DNA of 64,000 bases from NCBI RefSeq assembly GCF_008642355.1, contig NZ_CP029193.1:3372001-3436000 (forward strand), written 5' to 3'. The stretch comes from Streptomyces venezuelae (GTDB taxonomy: Bacteria > Actinomycetota > Actinomycetes > Streptomycetales > Streptomycetaceae). Position numbers and translations under genes: made by a program. The notes below the pieces were generated by a model. The model was given only the letters and a program-made list of their open reading frames with translations. It made no database searches and was not told the DNA's origin. Below, in pieces: positions 44,381-53,901 of this stretch (the first letter of the stretch is position 1; the number at the start of each line of letters is the position of its first letter).

Positions 44381-45760
44381 CTACAGCCTGCTGCCGCAGT
44401 GGGGCCAGGGGCTGGCGCCTCGCTGTACGTAGAGCTTCTTCGCCCGGAACGTCTGTTCCGCCGCGGGGGCGTCCTGCGGGCGGCCCGAGCCGCCGAGACC
44501 CTGCCAGGTCCGCGTGTCGAACTGGTACAGGCCGCCGTATGTTCCGGAGGGATCCACCGCGCCGGGCCGTCCGCCCGACTCGCAGTGCGCGAGGGAACTC
44601 CAGTTGAGGCCGTCCGCGCCCGCCACCGACATCGGCATCTGCTTCGTGCCGACCTTGATCACCCGCTTCTGCGGCTCCCGCACCACCTCGGACCCGACCC
44701 GCTTCGGCCTCTGCTTGACGCCGTTGACCGTGCGCACCGTGTACGTGACCCGCCTGACCCCCGCCTGCCCCGCGTGCACCACGACCTCCGTGCCGCGGAA
44801 GAGCGTCGGGTCCTCGGTCCTCTCCACGTCGAACGGGATCTGCTCCTCCCGGACCTCCCGCGTGCCCGTGATGCGCATGACGGTCACCGTCTGGCCGTCG
44901 CGCGGGAAGCTGTCGGGATGGACCGACGTCGTGTCCTGGCCGCGCAGCGTCACCCCGGACTCGGCGACCGCTTCCCGTACCGTCGCCGCGTTCGTACGGA
45001 TCGTCCGCTCCCGGCCGTCCGCCATGATCGTGACGGTGCGCTCCGTGCGGACGTCGAGGGCGAGACCGTCCCGCCCGATGCGGCTGCTGCGCGACGCCGA
45101 CAGGTGCGCGCCCTCCGCGCGCACCCCCAGCTGCCGCAGCGCCCCGTCCACCGTGCGCGCCGTGGTCCACACCCGGCGGCGCTCCCCGTCGAGGGTGAGG
45201 TGGACGGGCCGGCCGTAGCGGACGGCGACCTCGTCGCCGCTGGCCAGGGCCGTGGTCGAGGCGGGCGCGACGATGTCGTGGTCGCCGACGTCCACGCCTT
45301 CGTCGGCGAGGAGTTCACCGACGTCGTCGGCGAAGGTGTGCAGGGTACGGGGCTTGCCGTCGACGATGAGCTGTACGGCCTTGTCGTTGGCGACGAACGC
45401 GGACGTGCCGCCGGCGAGGAACGCGACGACGAGCGCCTGCGGGACCAGGCGCCGCATCGTGTCGGGTCCGCTGCCGCCCCCTGCCACGGTCCGTTCGGGG
45501 ACCCGCGTGGACTTCCTGCCGCGCCCGCCGCGCCGCATCTCGGCCCGCCCGGGAGCCGGAACGACGGGCTCCGGCCCCGGCTCGTACGCGTGCTCCGGCT
45601 CCGGCTCCCGCGCAAGCGGCACGCCGTCCAGCGTCTCCTCGTACGCCACCTGGTAGGAGTACGACGCCTCCTGCCACACCTCGTAGGCGGGCTCGTACGA
45701 CGGCGGGCCGTACTGCGGCGCGTACGTCGTCTCGTACGTCTCGTACTGCGAGTTGCTCAC
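44381..45760 (-). CDS. rpfB: Resuscitation-promoting factor RpfB (DUF348-G5-transglycosylase)
   Basis: The protein is 459 residues from GTG 45760 with GGAG upstream; the frame continues further upstream but into unrelated sequence. Order of parts: a Tyr/Glu/Pro-rich cytoplasmic N-terminus (1-100), a signal-anchor helix (about 105-124), three DUF348 repeats (about 127-290), a G5 domain (about 300-370) and an Rpf domain from about 382. The Rpf domain has WSSLAHCESGG, where Glu is the catalytic acid, and GGLYQFDTRTWQGLGGSG. Rpf proteins are lytic transglycosylase/lysozyme-like enzymes that cleave peptidoglycan and promote spore or dormant-cell outgrowth. It lies near rsmA/ispE as in mycobacteria. 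Confidence 0.93.
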   Translation of the reverse strand: MSNSQYETYETTYAPQYGPPSYEPAYEVWQEASYSYQVAYEETLDGVPLAREPEPEHAYEPGPEPVVPAPGRAEMRRGGRGRKSTRVPERTVAGGGSGPDTMRRLVPQALVVAFLAGGTSAFVANDKAVQLIVDGKPRTLHTFADDVGELLADEGVDVGDHDIVAPASTTALASGDEVAVRYGRPVHLTLDGERRRVWTTARTVDGALRQLGVRAEGAHLSASRSSRIGRDGLALDVRTERTVTIMADGRERTIRTNAATVREAVAESGVTLRGQDTTSVHPDSFPRDGQTVTVMRITGTREVREEQIPFDVERTEDPTLFRGTEVVVHAGQAGVRRVTYTVRTVNGVKQRPKRVGSEVVREPQKRVIKVGTKQMPMSVAGADGLNWSSLAHCESGGRPGAVDPSGTYGGLYQFDTRTWQGLGGSGRPQDAPAAEQTFRAKKLYVQRGASPWPHCGSRL

Positions 45761-45894
45761 GATGACGCTCCAGGGGTCCGTACCGGGGCGGACAGAACCT
45801 AGCGGAGCTCTCGTCACTCTCCAAAGCAGCACGGCTACGCTGTGTCGCCGCGTTGACCCGAGCTGCCCCGGCGAGGGGCGCGGGGCGTTATCGG

Positions 45895-46770
45895 TCAGTA
45901 AGCAAACGCGCGTGCCGTGTTCGCCGAGACCGCTGTGGCCATGGCGTCCTCGTCGATGCCGCGGATGTCGGCCATGGCGCGCACCGTGACCGGAATGAGA
46001 TACGGGGCGTTGGGCCGTCCGCGGTACGGGGCGGGCGTCAGGAACGGCGCGTCGGTCTCCACGAGGACCAGGTCGAGCGGGGCGACGGCCAGCGCGTCGC
46101 GCAGGCCCTGCGCGTTCTTGAAGGTGACGTTGCCCGCGAAGGACATGAAGTAGCCGTGCTCGGCGCAGATACGGGCCATGTCGGCGTCGCCGGAGTAGCA
46201 GTGGAAGACGGTGCGCTCGGGGGCGCCCTCCTCCTTCAGGACGCGCAGCACGTCGTCGTGGGCCTCGCGGTCGTGGATGACCAGCGTCTTGCCGTGCCGC
46301 TTGGCGATCTCGATGTGGGCGCGGAAGGAACGCTCCTGGGCGGCCATGCCCTCGGGTCCCGTGCGGAAGTGGTCGAGGCCGGTCTCGCCGACACCGAGTA
46401 CGTGCGGCAGGGCGGCGAGCCGGTCGATCTCGGCGAGCGCCTCGTCGAGCGCGGCGTCGCCGCCGGGCTCGCGGGCGCCCTGCCGGGACCAGCCGTCGGG
46501 GTCGCCGAGGACGATGCGGGGCGCTTCGTTGGGGTGGAGGGCGACGGTGGCGTGCACGCTCTCGTGCGCGGCGGCGGTCTCGGCCGCCCACCGCGAACCG
46601 CGTACGTCGCACCCCACCTGGACCACCGTCGTGACGCCGACCGACGCGGCCTTGGCGAGGCCTTCCTCCACGGTGCCCGACTGCATGTCGAGGTGCGTGT
46701 GGGAGTCGGCGACCGCCACCCGGAGCGGTTCGGGCAGGGGCGGCGGCACGTCGGCGTTCTTCGAAGGCAT
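45895..46770 (-). CDS. TatD-family metal-dependent hydrolase (putative DNase)
   Basis: The protein is 291 residues. VADSHTHLDMQSG (about 18-30) supplies the HxH metal ligands. GVGETGLDHFR carries the bridging Glu, VIHDREAHDDVLRVL another His, FHCYSGDADMA a further His, and VETDAPFLTPAPYRGRPNAP the terminal Asp. Family members are 3'-5' exonucleases acting on DNA or RNA ends and on D-aminoacyl adducts. In Gram-positive and actinobacterial genomes a tatD gene commonly precedes rpfB and rsmA, as here. Function beyond family level is inferred. Confidence 0.92.
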   Translation of the reverse strand: MPSKNADVPPPLPEPLRVAVADSHTHLDMQSGTVEEGLAKAASVGVTTVVQVGCDVRGSRWAAETAAAHESVHATVALHPNEAPRIVLGDPDGWSRQGAREPGGDAALDEALAEIDRLAALPHVLGVGETGLDHFRTGPEGMAAQERSFRAHIEIAKRHGKTLVIHDREAHDDVLRVLKEEGAPERTVFHCYSGDADMARICAEHGYFMSFAGNVTFKNAQGLRDALAVAPLDLVLVETDAPFLTPAPYRGRPNAPYLIPVTVRAMADIRGIDEDAMATAVSANTARAFAY

Positions 46771-46811
46771 GCCTCGATCCTACGGAGAAGGGCCCGCACC
46801 CCGGACCGGGG

Positions 46812-47261
46812 CTAGTGCTCCCTGCGGTGCTGGAACGGGTGCAGCAGGTCGGACAGATGCCAGTGGTGGCGTTCCGCGCCGTCCCCCTCGCCCGCCCCTC
46901 CGGCACGCGGCTCGACGGCGTCCACCGGACCGGCCGGCTTCCCCACACCCTTCGCCACGCCGCTGCCCGCGCCCGCGTGCTGGCGCCGCATCATGTCGAG
47001 CACGGAGGAGACCTGCCCGGCACGCATGATCCGCACGACGTGGCCGCCGCAGTTCAGGCACGTGGGCCGGGTCAGCGGCGACGGCACGCGCGCACCGTCC
47101 GCCATGTACGTCACGAACTCCTGACCCGTGGCGTCCACGTGGTGCTCTATCTCGTAGGACTGCTCCCAGCCGTGCCCGCACCGCATGCAGGCGAAGGCGT
47201 ACGACTCGTGAACGACATTCAGCGCCGTGGTGGGGTGGCCGGTGTCTGCGATCTCACTCAT
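46812..47261 (-). CDS. Zinc-ribbon-like hypothetical protein
   Basis: The protein is 149 residues from ATG 47261, preceded by GAGGAG. Two Cys pairs, CMRCGHGW (about 25-32) and CLNCGGH (about 69-75), are spaced like a split zinc ribbon, with an acidic and His-containing segment YEIEHHVD between them. The C-terminal third is Gly/Ala-rich and ends in HHWHLSDLLHPFQHRREH, a His-rich tail. No catalytic motif was found. It lies alone between rsmI and tatD on the same strand. A nucleic acid- or protein-binding role is only a guess. Confidence 0.8.
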   Translation of the reverse strand: MSEIADTGHPTTALNVVHESYAFACMRCGHGWEQSYEIEHHVDATGQEFVTYMADGARVPSPLTRPTCLNCGGHVVRIMRAGQVSSVLDMMRRQHAGAGSGVAKGVGKPAGPVDAVEPRAGGAGEGDGAERHHWHLSDLLHPFQHRREH

Positions 47262-47468
47262 GCCAGCTGCTCCTCTTGCCCGAGGGACAAGCGCTCCCGG
47301 CGTCCGGGGAGGCCCCGGCCGGAAGCGTGGGGACGGGTGCGTCCCTTCAACCAGTGGACGCCTTTCCGGGAGCGAGCGCATCAGACCTGTCGAGCATTGG
47401 AGCCGTTTTGGCCTTTCCTTAGGAAAGGGGCCCGAAAACAGCCTGGTGCGCGGCCCGCGCTTTGCTTT

Positions 47469-48365
47469 TCACGATAGTCCTTTGCCGGCCGTTGGGCTGC
47501 CCCGATCCGCATTCTTTGCCGCGACGACGGCATCGAACACCTCGCGTTTGGGAAGGCCCGCTTCGGCGGCCACCGCGGCGATCGCCTCCTTGCGTCGCTC
47601 CCCCGCCTCCTCGCGCACCCGCACCCTGCGCACCAGCTCGTCCGGGCCGAGTTCCGCCGCGCTCCTCTCGGGCGCGCCCTCGACGACGACGGTGATCTCA
47701 CCCCGTACGCCGTCGGCCGCCCACTCGGCGAGTTCCTTCAGCGAACCGCGCTTGACCTCTTCGTACGTCTTGGTCAGCTCGCGGCAGACCGCGGCCCTGC
47801 GCTCCTCGCCGAACGCCTCGGCCATCGCGGCGAGCGTGTCGTCGATGCGGTGCGGCGCCTCGAAGTAGACGAGCGTCCTGCGGTCCTCGGCGACCTCCTT
47901 GAGGCGCGAGAGGCGTTCGCCCGCCTTGCGCGGCAGGAAGCCCTCGAAGCAGAAGCGGTCGACGGGCAGCCCGGAGAGGGCGAGCGCGGTCAGCACGGCC
48001 GACGGGCCCGGCACGGCCGTCACCCGTACGTCCCGCTCGACGGCCGCCGCGACCAGGCGGTAGCCGGGGTCGGAGACGGACGGCATGCCCGCGTCCGTCA
48101 CGAGCAGCACACGGGCGCCGCCCACCAGCGCCTCGACCAGCTCGGGCGTGCGCGCGGTCTCGTTGCCCTCGAAGTACGAGACGATGCGCCCGCCGACCTG
48201 CACGCCGAGTGCCTGGGTGAGCCTGCGCAGGCGCCGCGTGTCCTCCGCGGCGACGACATCGGCCGACTCCAGCTCGGCGGCGAGCCGCGGCGGCGCGTCG
48301 GCGACGTCGCCGATGGGCGTGCCTGCCAACACAAGGGTTCCGGGGGAATCAGCGCTTCCTGTCAC
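47469..48365 (-). CDS. rsmI: 16S rRNA (cytidine1402-2'-O)-methyltransferase
   Basis: RsmI methylates the ribose of C1402 in the decoding centre. The 298-residue protein starts with GTLVLAGTPIGDVADAPPRL (landmarks TPIGD) and DVVAAEDTRRLRRL, as tetrapyrrole-methylase-fold enzymes of the RsmI branch do. VLLVTDAGMPSVSDPGYRLV is the SAM-binding region, and ETPHR-like YFEAPHRIDDTL lies further on. The GTG start at 48365 is 62 bp from the divergent protein mannosyltransferase gene. The two are divergent neighbours in many actinobacteria. Confidence 0.94.
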   Translation of the reverse strand: MTGSADSPGTLVLAGTPIGDVADAPPRLAAELESADVVAAEDTRRLRRLTQALGVQVGGRIVSYFEGNETARTPELVEALVGGARVLLVTDAGMPSVSDPGYRLVAAAVERDVRVTAVPGPSAVLTALALSGLPVDRFCFEGFLPRKAGERLSRLKEVAEDRRTLVYFEAPHRIDDTLAAMAEAFGEERRAAVCRELTKTYEEVKRGSLKELAEWAADGVRGEITVVVEGAPERSAAELGPDELVRRVRVREEAGERRKEAIAAVAAEAGLPKREVFDAVVAAKNADRGSPTAGKGLS

Positions 48366-48427
48366 TCTTCCATCCTCGCAGGGCCCACGGACGGGACTCG
48401 CACAGTCTGGTTCCCTACGATGGCGCG

Positions 48428-50167
48428 GTGACCAGTACCGCGTCTTCCCCGGACACCCGCGAGGGCCAGGCAGCCGAGGAGCAGCAGCCTCCGTGGCAGC
48501 GGCGGCTGCGCAGATTCGGCCATGTGGAGCGGCCGAGGCAGGACGTGAGGGCGCGTCTCGTGCCCGCGTACACGCGGCCGAGCCCCCGCCTGTGGATGAC
48601 GCTCGGTCTGACGCGGCAGGGCGCGGACCTGGTGGGGCGGTGGGCCGGCTGGGTCGGTCCGCTGCTGATCACGCTCGTCGCCGGGGTGACCCGCTTCTGG
48701 AACCTCGGCAATCCGAAGGCCGTGATATTCGACGAGACGTACTACGCGAAGGACGCCTGGGCGCTCATCCACCGCGGGTTCGAGGTCAACTGGCCCGAGA
48801 AGGTCAACGGCGACGTCCTGAAGCAGGGCGGCGACATCGCGATCCCGCACGACGCGTCGTACGTGGTGCATCCGCCCGTCGGCAAGTACGTGATCGGCGT
48901 CGGCGAGTGGCTGTTCGGCTTCGACCCGTTCGGCTGGCGTTTCATGACGGCGGTGCTCGGCACCCTGTCGGTGCTGATGCTGTGCCGGATCGGGCGGCGG
49001 CTCTTCCGCTCCACGTTCCTGGGGTGTCTGGCCGGCGGGCTGCTCGCGGTGGACGGCCTGCACTTCGTGATGAGCCGCACGGCGCTGCTCGACCAGGTCC
49101 TGATGTTCTTCGTGCTCGCCGCGTTCGGGTGCTTCCTGATCGACAGGGACAAGGCACGGGCGCGGCTCGCGGCCGCCCTGCCGTCCGACGAGGAGGGGCG
49201 GGTGCGCCCCGACGTGCACGTCGCGGAGACGCTGCGCCTGGGGTGGCGGCCGTGGCGGTGGGCGGCCGGGCTCTGCCTGGGGCTCGCCTTCGGCACGAAG
49301 TGGAACGGCCTGTACGTCATGGTCTTCCTCTGCCTGATGACCGTCTTCTGGGACGTGGGCGCGCGCCGGGTGGCCGGCGCGCGCCGGCCCCACCTCGCGG
49401 TGCTGCGGCGGGACGTCCTCCCGGCGTTCGTGTCGACGGTGCCGGTGGCGCTCGCCACGTACGTCGTCTCCTGGCTCGGCTGGATCCTGTCGCCGACGGA
49501 CGGCACCGGCGGCTACTACCGCAACTGGGCGGCGACGGCGGGCAAGGGCGGCCACTGGACGTGGCTGCCGGACTGGGTGCGCAGCCTGTGGCACTACGAG
49601 CACGCGGTGTACGAGTTCCACGTGGGCCTCTCCTCGCCGCACACCTACCAGTCCAACCCGTGGAGCTGGATCGTCGACGGCAGGCCCGTCTCGTACTTCT
49701 ACGAGTCGCCGCTGCCCGGCAAGGACGGCTGCCCCCCGGACACCACGGAGAAGTGTGCCCGCGAGGTCCTCGCGCTCGGCACGCCGCTGCTGTGGTGGGC
49801 GGCGGCCTTCGCGCTGCTGTACGTCCTGTGGCGGTGGGCGTTCCGCCGCGACTGGCGGGCGGGCGCGATCCTGTGCGGCGTCGTGGCGGGCTATCTCCCC
49901 TGGTTCTTCTACCAGGAGCGGACGATCTTCTACTTCTACGCGGTCGTCTTCGTGCCGTTCCTGTGTCTCGCGGTGGCGATGACGATCGGCGCGATCCTCG
50001 GCCCGCCGGGGTCGAGCGAACGGCGCCGGGTGGTGGGCGCCGCGGCCTCGGGCGTCCTCGTTCTCCTCATCCTCTGGAACTTCATCTATTTCTGGCCGAT
50101 CTATACGGGCACCGCGATTCCGATCGATTCGTGGCGGTCGCGGATGTGGCTGGACACATGGGTGTGA
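48428..50167 (+). CDS. pmt: Protein O-mannosyltransferase (PMT, GT39)
   Basis: It transfers mannose from polyprenyl-phosphate mannose to Ser/Thr of secreted proteins, coupled to Sec export. The 579-residue polytopic protein has VIFDETYYAKDAWALI (about 99-114), with the catalytic Asp-Glu of the first outer loop, VHPPVGKYVIGVGEW, a cytoplasmic basic/Arg-rich loop, and RPVSYFYESPL in the late outer loop. Length and layout match actinobacterial Pmt. It is divergent from rsmI and is followed by two PBP genes. Confidence 0.93.
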   Translation: MTSTASSPDTREGQAAEEQQPPWQRRLRRFGHVERPRQDVRARLVPAYTRPSPRLWMTLGLTRQGADLVGRWAGWVGPLLITLVAGVTRFWNLGNPKAVIFDETYYAKDAWALIHRGFEVNWPEKVNGDVLKQGGDIAIPHDASYVVHPPVGKYVIGVGEWLFGFDPFGWRFMTAVLGTLSVLMLCRIGRRLFRSTFLGCLAGGLLAVDGLHFVMSRTALLDQVLMFFVLAAFGCFLIDRDKARARLAAALPSDEEGRVRPDVHVAETLRLGWRPWRWAAGLCLGLAFGTKWNGLYVMVFLCLMTVFWDVGARRVAGARRPHLAVLRRDVLPAFVSTVPVALATYVVSWLGWILSPTDGTGGYYRNWAATAGKGGHWTWLPDWVRSLWHYEHAVYEFHVGLSSPHTYQSNPWSWIVDGRPVSYFYESPLPGKDGCPPDTTEKCAREVLALGTPLLWWAAAFALLYVLWRWAFRRDWRAGAILCGVVAGYLPWFFYQERTIFYFYAVVFVPFLCLAVAMTIGAILGPPGSSERRRVVGAAASGVLVLLILWNFIYFWPIYTGTAIPIDSWRSRMWLDTWV

Positions 50168-50278
50168 CGCCTTCGGTGGCGAGCATCGGTGTAGTACACA
50201 CCTTGGACACCGTCGGATAACGACAGTCCCGTACCCCACCTCCGTTCCTCCCGGCCCTTTAGTGTTCAGGTCGTATGA

Positions 50279-50302
50279 CCTTCCCGGATATCTCCGGGAA
50301 GG
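50279..50302 (+). promoter_or_regulatory. Hairpin in the leader of the first PBP gene
   Basis: A perfect 9-bp stem (50279-50287 with 50294-50302) with a 6-base loop lies 23 bp before the GTG start. It could be a pmt terminator remnant or a leader structure. Confidence 0.4.
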
Positions 50303-50324
50303 CTCCTGGGGAGGGGGGCGCATC

Positions 50325-51953
50325 GTGCGCAGAGGAGCAAAGGCCACGTTGGTCGGTGGGGTCTTCGCCGTCATGGTGGGGGGCGCCGGATACGGCGCGT
50401 ACACCTTGGTGAGCGACGTGAGCGGGGACGACGGTGCGCCGCGGTCGGAGTCCGCCGAGGTGAGGACGGGGCCGCCGTCGGACGACGAAGTCCGTGAGAC
50501 GTCCCGGAAGTTCCTGGCGGCGTGGGCCAAGGGGGACGCCGGGGAGGCCGCGGCGTACACGAACAACTCGGCGGCGGCAGAGGAAGCACTCACCGGTTTC
50601 CGCGAGGAAGCGCACCTCACGAAGGCGAAGCTCGTCCCGAAGAAGGCGTCCGGCGCCCGCGTGCCGTTCTCCGTCTCGACAACGGTGTCGTACAAGGGGA
50701 AGAGCAAGCCCTTCGCGTACGACTCGCAGCTCACCGTCGTCCGCGGCAAGACCACCGGGCGCGCACTCGTCGACTGGTCGGAAACCGTCATCCACCCTTC
50801 CCTGGAGAAGGGCGACACCCTCGTGACGGGCGAGTCGGCGACCCCGCCCATCCAGGCCGTGGACCGCGCGGGCACCGTCCTGCGCAAGAAGGACTACCCC
50901 TCGCTCGGCCCGGTCCTGGACCAGCTGCGCGGAAAGTACGGCGAGAGCGCGGGCGGAAAGCCGGGCGTGGAGCTGTACGTCCAGCACGCGGACGAGGACG
51001 CGGGCACCCGCTCCCTGGTCAGCCTCGCGCCGGGCAAGCCCGGCAAGCTGCGCACGACGCTCGGCGCGGGCGTGCAGAAGGCGGCGGAGCAGGCCGTGCT
51101 GCGGAACGACGATTCGTCCGTGGTCGCGCTGAAGCCGAGCACCGGTGAAGTCCTCGCGGTCGCCAACAACCGCAAGGACGCGTTCAACGCGGCGTTCCTC
51201 GGCCAGGTCCCGCCCGGCTCGACGATGAAGATCGTCTCGGCGGCGATGCTCATCGACAAGGGCGTGACGAAGGCGAGCGGCCCCGCGCCCTGCCCGGCCA
51301 CCGCGACCTGGCAGAGCCGGACGTTCAACAACCTCAAGGGCATGGCGCCCAACGAGTCCGCGACGTTCTCGGAGGACTTCGCGCGCTCCTGCAACACCGC
51401 GTTCGTGAAGCTCATCGACGAGGACGGCATATCGGACGCGTCCCTCACCGAGGAGGCGCGGAACAACTTCGGCCTGGGCCAGGACTGGAAGGTCGGCATC
51501 CCGTCGTACGACGGCTCCGTTCCCGAGTCGTCCGGCCCCAACCGCGCGGCCAACGCCATCGGCCAGGGCGAGGTCCTGATGAACCCGCTGAACATGGCGT
51601 CGGTCACGGCGACGGCGATGACGGGCACCTTCCGGCAGCCCGTGATCGTGCCGGCCTCCCTCGACGACCGCCGACTGGCGACCGCCCAGGGCCTGCGCGC
51701 CTCCACCGTCCAGCAGCTGCGCCAGATGATGCACCGCACGGCGGTCAGCGGCACCGGCGCACGCGCCATGGCCGGGCTCGGCAGCGACATCGGCGCGAAG
51801 ACCGGGTCGGCCGAGATCGGCGGCCAGGAGGTGTCGGACAGCTGGTTCACCGGCTACCGGGGCGATGTCGCGGCGGCCGCGCTCACGCAGCGGGGCGGGC
51901 ACGGCGGCGACGCGGCGGGGCCGATCGTGGCGGCGGTGCTGGGCGCAGGGTAA
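50325..51953 (+). CDS. Penicillin-binding transpeptidase with NTF2-like domain (copy 1)
   Basis: The protein is 542 residues from GTG 50325 after GGAGGGGGG. It has one N-terminal anchor helix (about 8-27), an NTF2-like/MecA_N domain (about 50-160), a linker, and then a class B transpeptidase domain. Catalytic motifs are GSTMK (Ser299, Lys302), SCN (Ser355-Asn357) and KTG (Lys492). There is no transglycosylase domain, so it cross-links peptidoglycan made by others. The MecA_N-type N-terminus is shared with low-affinity PBPs such as PBP2a and with many Streptomyces accessory PBPs. It is paralogous to the next gene. Confidence 0.9.
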   Translation: MRRGAKATLVGGVFAVMVGGAGYGAYTLVSDVSGDDGAPRSESAEVRTGPPSDDEVRETSRKFLAAWAKGDAGEAAAYTNNSAAAEEALTGFREEAHLTKAKLVPKKASGARVPFSVSTTVSYKGKSKPFAYDSQLTVVRGKTTGRALVDWSETVIHPSLEKGDTLVTGESATPPIQAVDRAGTVLRKKDYPSLGPVLDQLRGKYGESAGGKPGVELYVQHADEDAGTRSLVSLAPGKPGKLRTTLGAGVQKAAEQAVLRNDDSSVVALKPSTGEVLAVANNRKDAFNAAFLGQVPPGSTMKIVSAAMLIDKGVTKASGPAPCPATATWQSRTFNNLKGMAPNESATFSEDFARSCNTAFVKLIDEDGISDASLTEEARNNFGLGQDWKVGIPSYDGSVPESSGPNRAANAIGQGEVLMNPLNMASVTATAMTGTFRQPVIVPASLDDRRLATAQGLRASTVQQLRQMMHRTAVSGTGARAMAGLGSDIGAKTGSAEIGGQEVSDSWFTGYRGDVAAAALTQRGGHGGDAAGPIVAAVLGAG

Positions 51954-52081
51954 TCGGTGCGCGGGTCCGTCGCCCGGCCGGGCGACGAACTGGTCGAGGG
52001 CTTCTCCGTACGCCTCTAAGGTGGCCTCCAGGCTCTGGGGAGCCGGGAGTTCCGGGGGTTCCGGGGAACAGCGGAGGGTTT

Positions 52082-53797
52082 GTGGGCAAGCGAAGGCGCG
52101 CCGCCGGGCGCAAGAACGTCGGCGGCGGGAACAAGAGACTGCACCCGGGTGTGCTCGGTGCGGCCGGGGCCGTGGTCGTGTGCGGCGTGGGGGCCGCCGC
52201 GTTCGCGCTGTCCGGCGGGTCGGGTTCCGGAGGCGGCTCGACCGTCGACGAGAAGCCGGTGGCGTCGGGCCCGCCGAAGCCCGCCGAAGTCCGGTCCACC
52301 GCACGGGCGTTCCTCACCGCGTGGGCGGAAGGCGACACGACCCGCGCGGCAGCGCTGACGGACGACCCGGCGGCGGCGAAGAAGGCCCTGACGTCGTACC
52401 GCGAGGACGCCCACCTCACGAAGCCCCGTCTGACGCCGGGCAGGCGCGCCGGCGCCGACGTCCCGTTCAAGGCGGCGGCCACGGTCTCGTACGAGGGAAA
52501 GAGCAAGGCTCTCGCCTACGCGTCCGAACTCACGGTCGTCCGCAGGAAGAGCGACGGAAAGACGCTGGTCGGCTGGGAGCCGTCGGTGGTCCACCCGGAC
52601 CTGAAGCAGGGCGACCGGCTGGTCACGGGGGAGGCGGGCGACCCGCCGATCAAGGCGGTGGACAGGGACGGGGCGGAGCTGACGGCGGCCAAGTACCCGT
52701 CGCTGGGCACGGTCCTCGACGGGCTGCGCGAGAGGTACGGGAAGAAGGCGGGCGGCAAGGCGGGCGTCGAGCTGCGAGTGGTCCGCGCGGAGAAGGCGGG
52801 AACCAAGAAGGGCGGGGCGGGCAAGGGGGACGACGCGAAGTCGGCGCCCGACAAGACGCTCCTCACGCTCTCCCCCGGCACTCCGGGAACGCTGAAGACG
52901 ACGTTCGACGGCTCACTCCAGTCCGCCGCCGAACGCGAGACCGCGAAGCGGAAGCGCGCGTCCGTCGTGGTCGTCAAGCCCAGCACCGGCGAGATCCTGG
53001 CCGCGGCGAACTCCGCACCGGCCGGCTTCAACACGGCGTTCCAGGGCTCCATCGCGCCCGGATCCACGATGAAGGTCGTCAGCGCGTCGATGCTCCTGGA
53101 GAAGAAGCTCGCCGGAGTCGACAAGAAGCACCCGTGCCCCAAGTACGAGACGTACGGCGGCTGGAAGTTCCAGAACGACGACAAGTTCCAGATCAAGGGT
53201 GGCACGTTCCGGGCGAGCTTCGCGCGCTCCTGCAACACGGCTTTCATCAGCCAGGCGAAGAAGCTGGAGGACGACTCCCTCACCCGGCAGGCCCAGGAGG
53301 TCTTCGGACTCGGCCGCGACAACTGGTCGATCGGCGTCTCGTCCTTCGACGGTGCGGTGCCGGTGCAGAGCGACGCGCAGATGGCGGCGTCGCTCATCGG
53401 GCAGGGTGGGGTGCGGATGAACCCTCTCAACATGGCGTCGGTCTCGGCGACGGTGAAGTCGGGCACGTTCCGGCAGCCCTACCTGGTCTCGCCGGACATC
53501 GACGACCGGAAACTCGCGACGGCGACGCGGAAGATGTCGGGGTCGACGGTCGCGGCGCTGCGGGAGCTGATGCACTACACGGCGGTCGCGGGCACGGCGG
53601 CGAAGCCGATGTCGGGTCTCGGCTCCGACATGGGCGCGAAGACGGGTTCGGCGGAGGTCGACGGCCAGAAGAAGCCCAACGGCTGGTTCACGGCGTACCG
53701 GGGCGACCTGGCGTCGGCGGCGGTCGTGCAGGAGGGCGGGCATGGCGGTGACTCGGCGGGGCCGGTGGTTCGGGCGATGTTGCGGGCGGGGGGCTGA
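52082..53797 (+). CDS. Penicillin-binding transpeptidase with NTF2-like domain (copy 2)
   Basis: The protein is 571 residues from GTG 52082, with GGAGGG just upstream. It starts with a Lys/Arg-rich stretch and an anchor helix (about 22-45), then an NTF2-like domain (about 60-185) and a class B transpeptidase domain. Motifs are GSTMK (Ser328, Lys331), SCN (Ser383-Asn385) and KTG (Lys520). A Lys/Gly/Asp-rich insert near 230-260 (GTKKGGAGKGDDAK) is absent from copy 1. It probably arose by tandem duplication; both copies retain full catalytic motifs. Confidence 0.9.
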   Translation: MGKRRRAAGRKNVGGGNKRLHPGVLGAAGAVVVCGVGAAAFALSGGSGSGGGSTVDEKPVASGPPKPAEVRSTARAFLTAWAEGDTTRAAALTDDPAAAKKALTSYREDAHLTKPRLTPGRRAGADVPFKAAATVSYEGKSKALAYASELTVVRRKSDGKTLVGWEPSVVHPDLKQGDRLVTGEAGDPPIKAVDRDGAELTAAKYPSLGTVLDGLRERYGKKAGGKAGVELRVVRAEKAGTKKGGAGKGDDAKSAPDKTLLTLSPGTPGTLKTTFDGSLQSAAERETAKRKRASVVVVKPSTGEILAAANSAPAGFNTAFQGSIAPGSTMKVVSASMLLEKKLAGVDKKHPCPKYETYGGWKFQNDDKFQIKGGTFRASFARSCNTAFISQAKKLEDDSLTRQAQEVFGLGRDNWSIGVSSFDGAVPVQSDAQMAASLIGQGGVRMNPLNMASVSATVKSGTFRQPYLVSPDIDDRKLATATRKMSGSTVAALRELMHYTAVAGTAAKPMSGLGSDMGAKTGSAEVDGQKKPNGWFTAYRGDLASAAVVQEGGHGGDSAGPVVRAMLRAGG

Positions 53798-53901
53798 GGA
53801 GGGGATGCCGGAGGGGTGCGGCGTACGCGTCTCGATACGCGCTGTCCGCTATGCGGATACGTGGTCGCGTGCCCCGTACACGGACCGCTAGCGTGCCGGG
53901 C

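Noticed and set aside
47412..47430. CCTTTCC-TTA-GGAAAGG hairpin as rsmI terminator
   Set aside because: It is only a 7-bp stem with a 3-base loop and no U-tract in the rsmI direction; the support is too weak to list as a feature.
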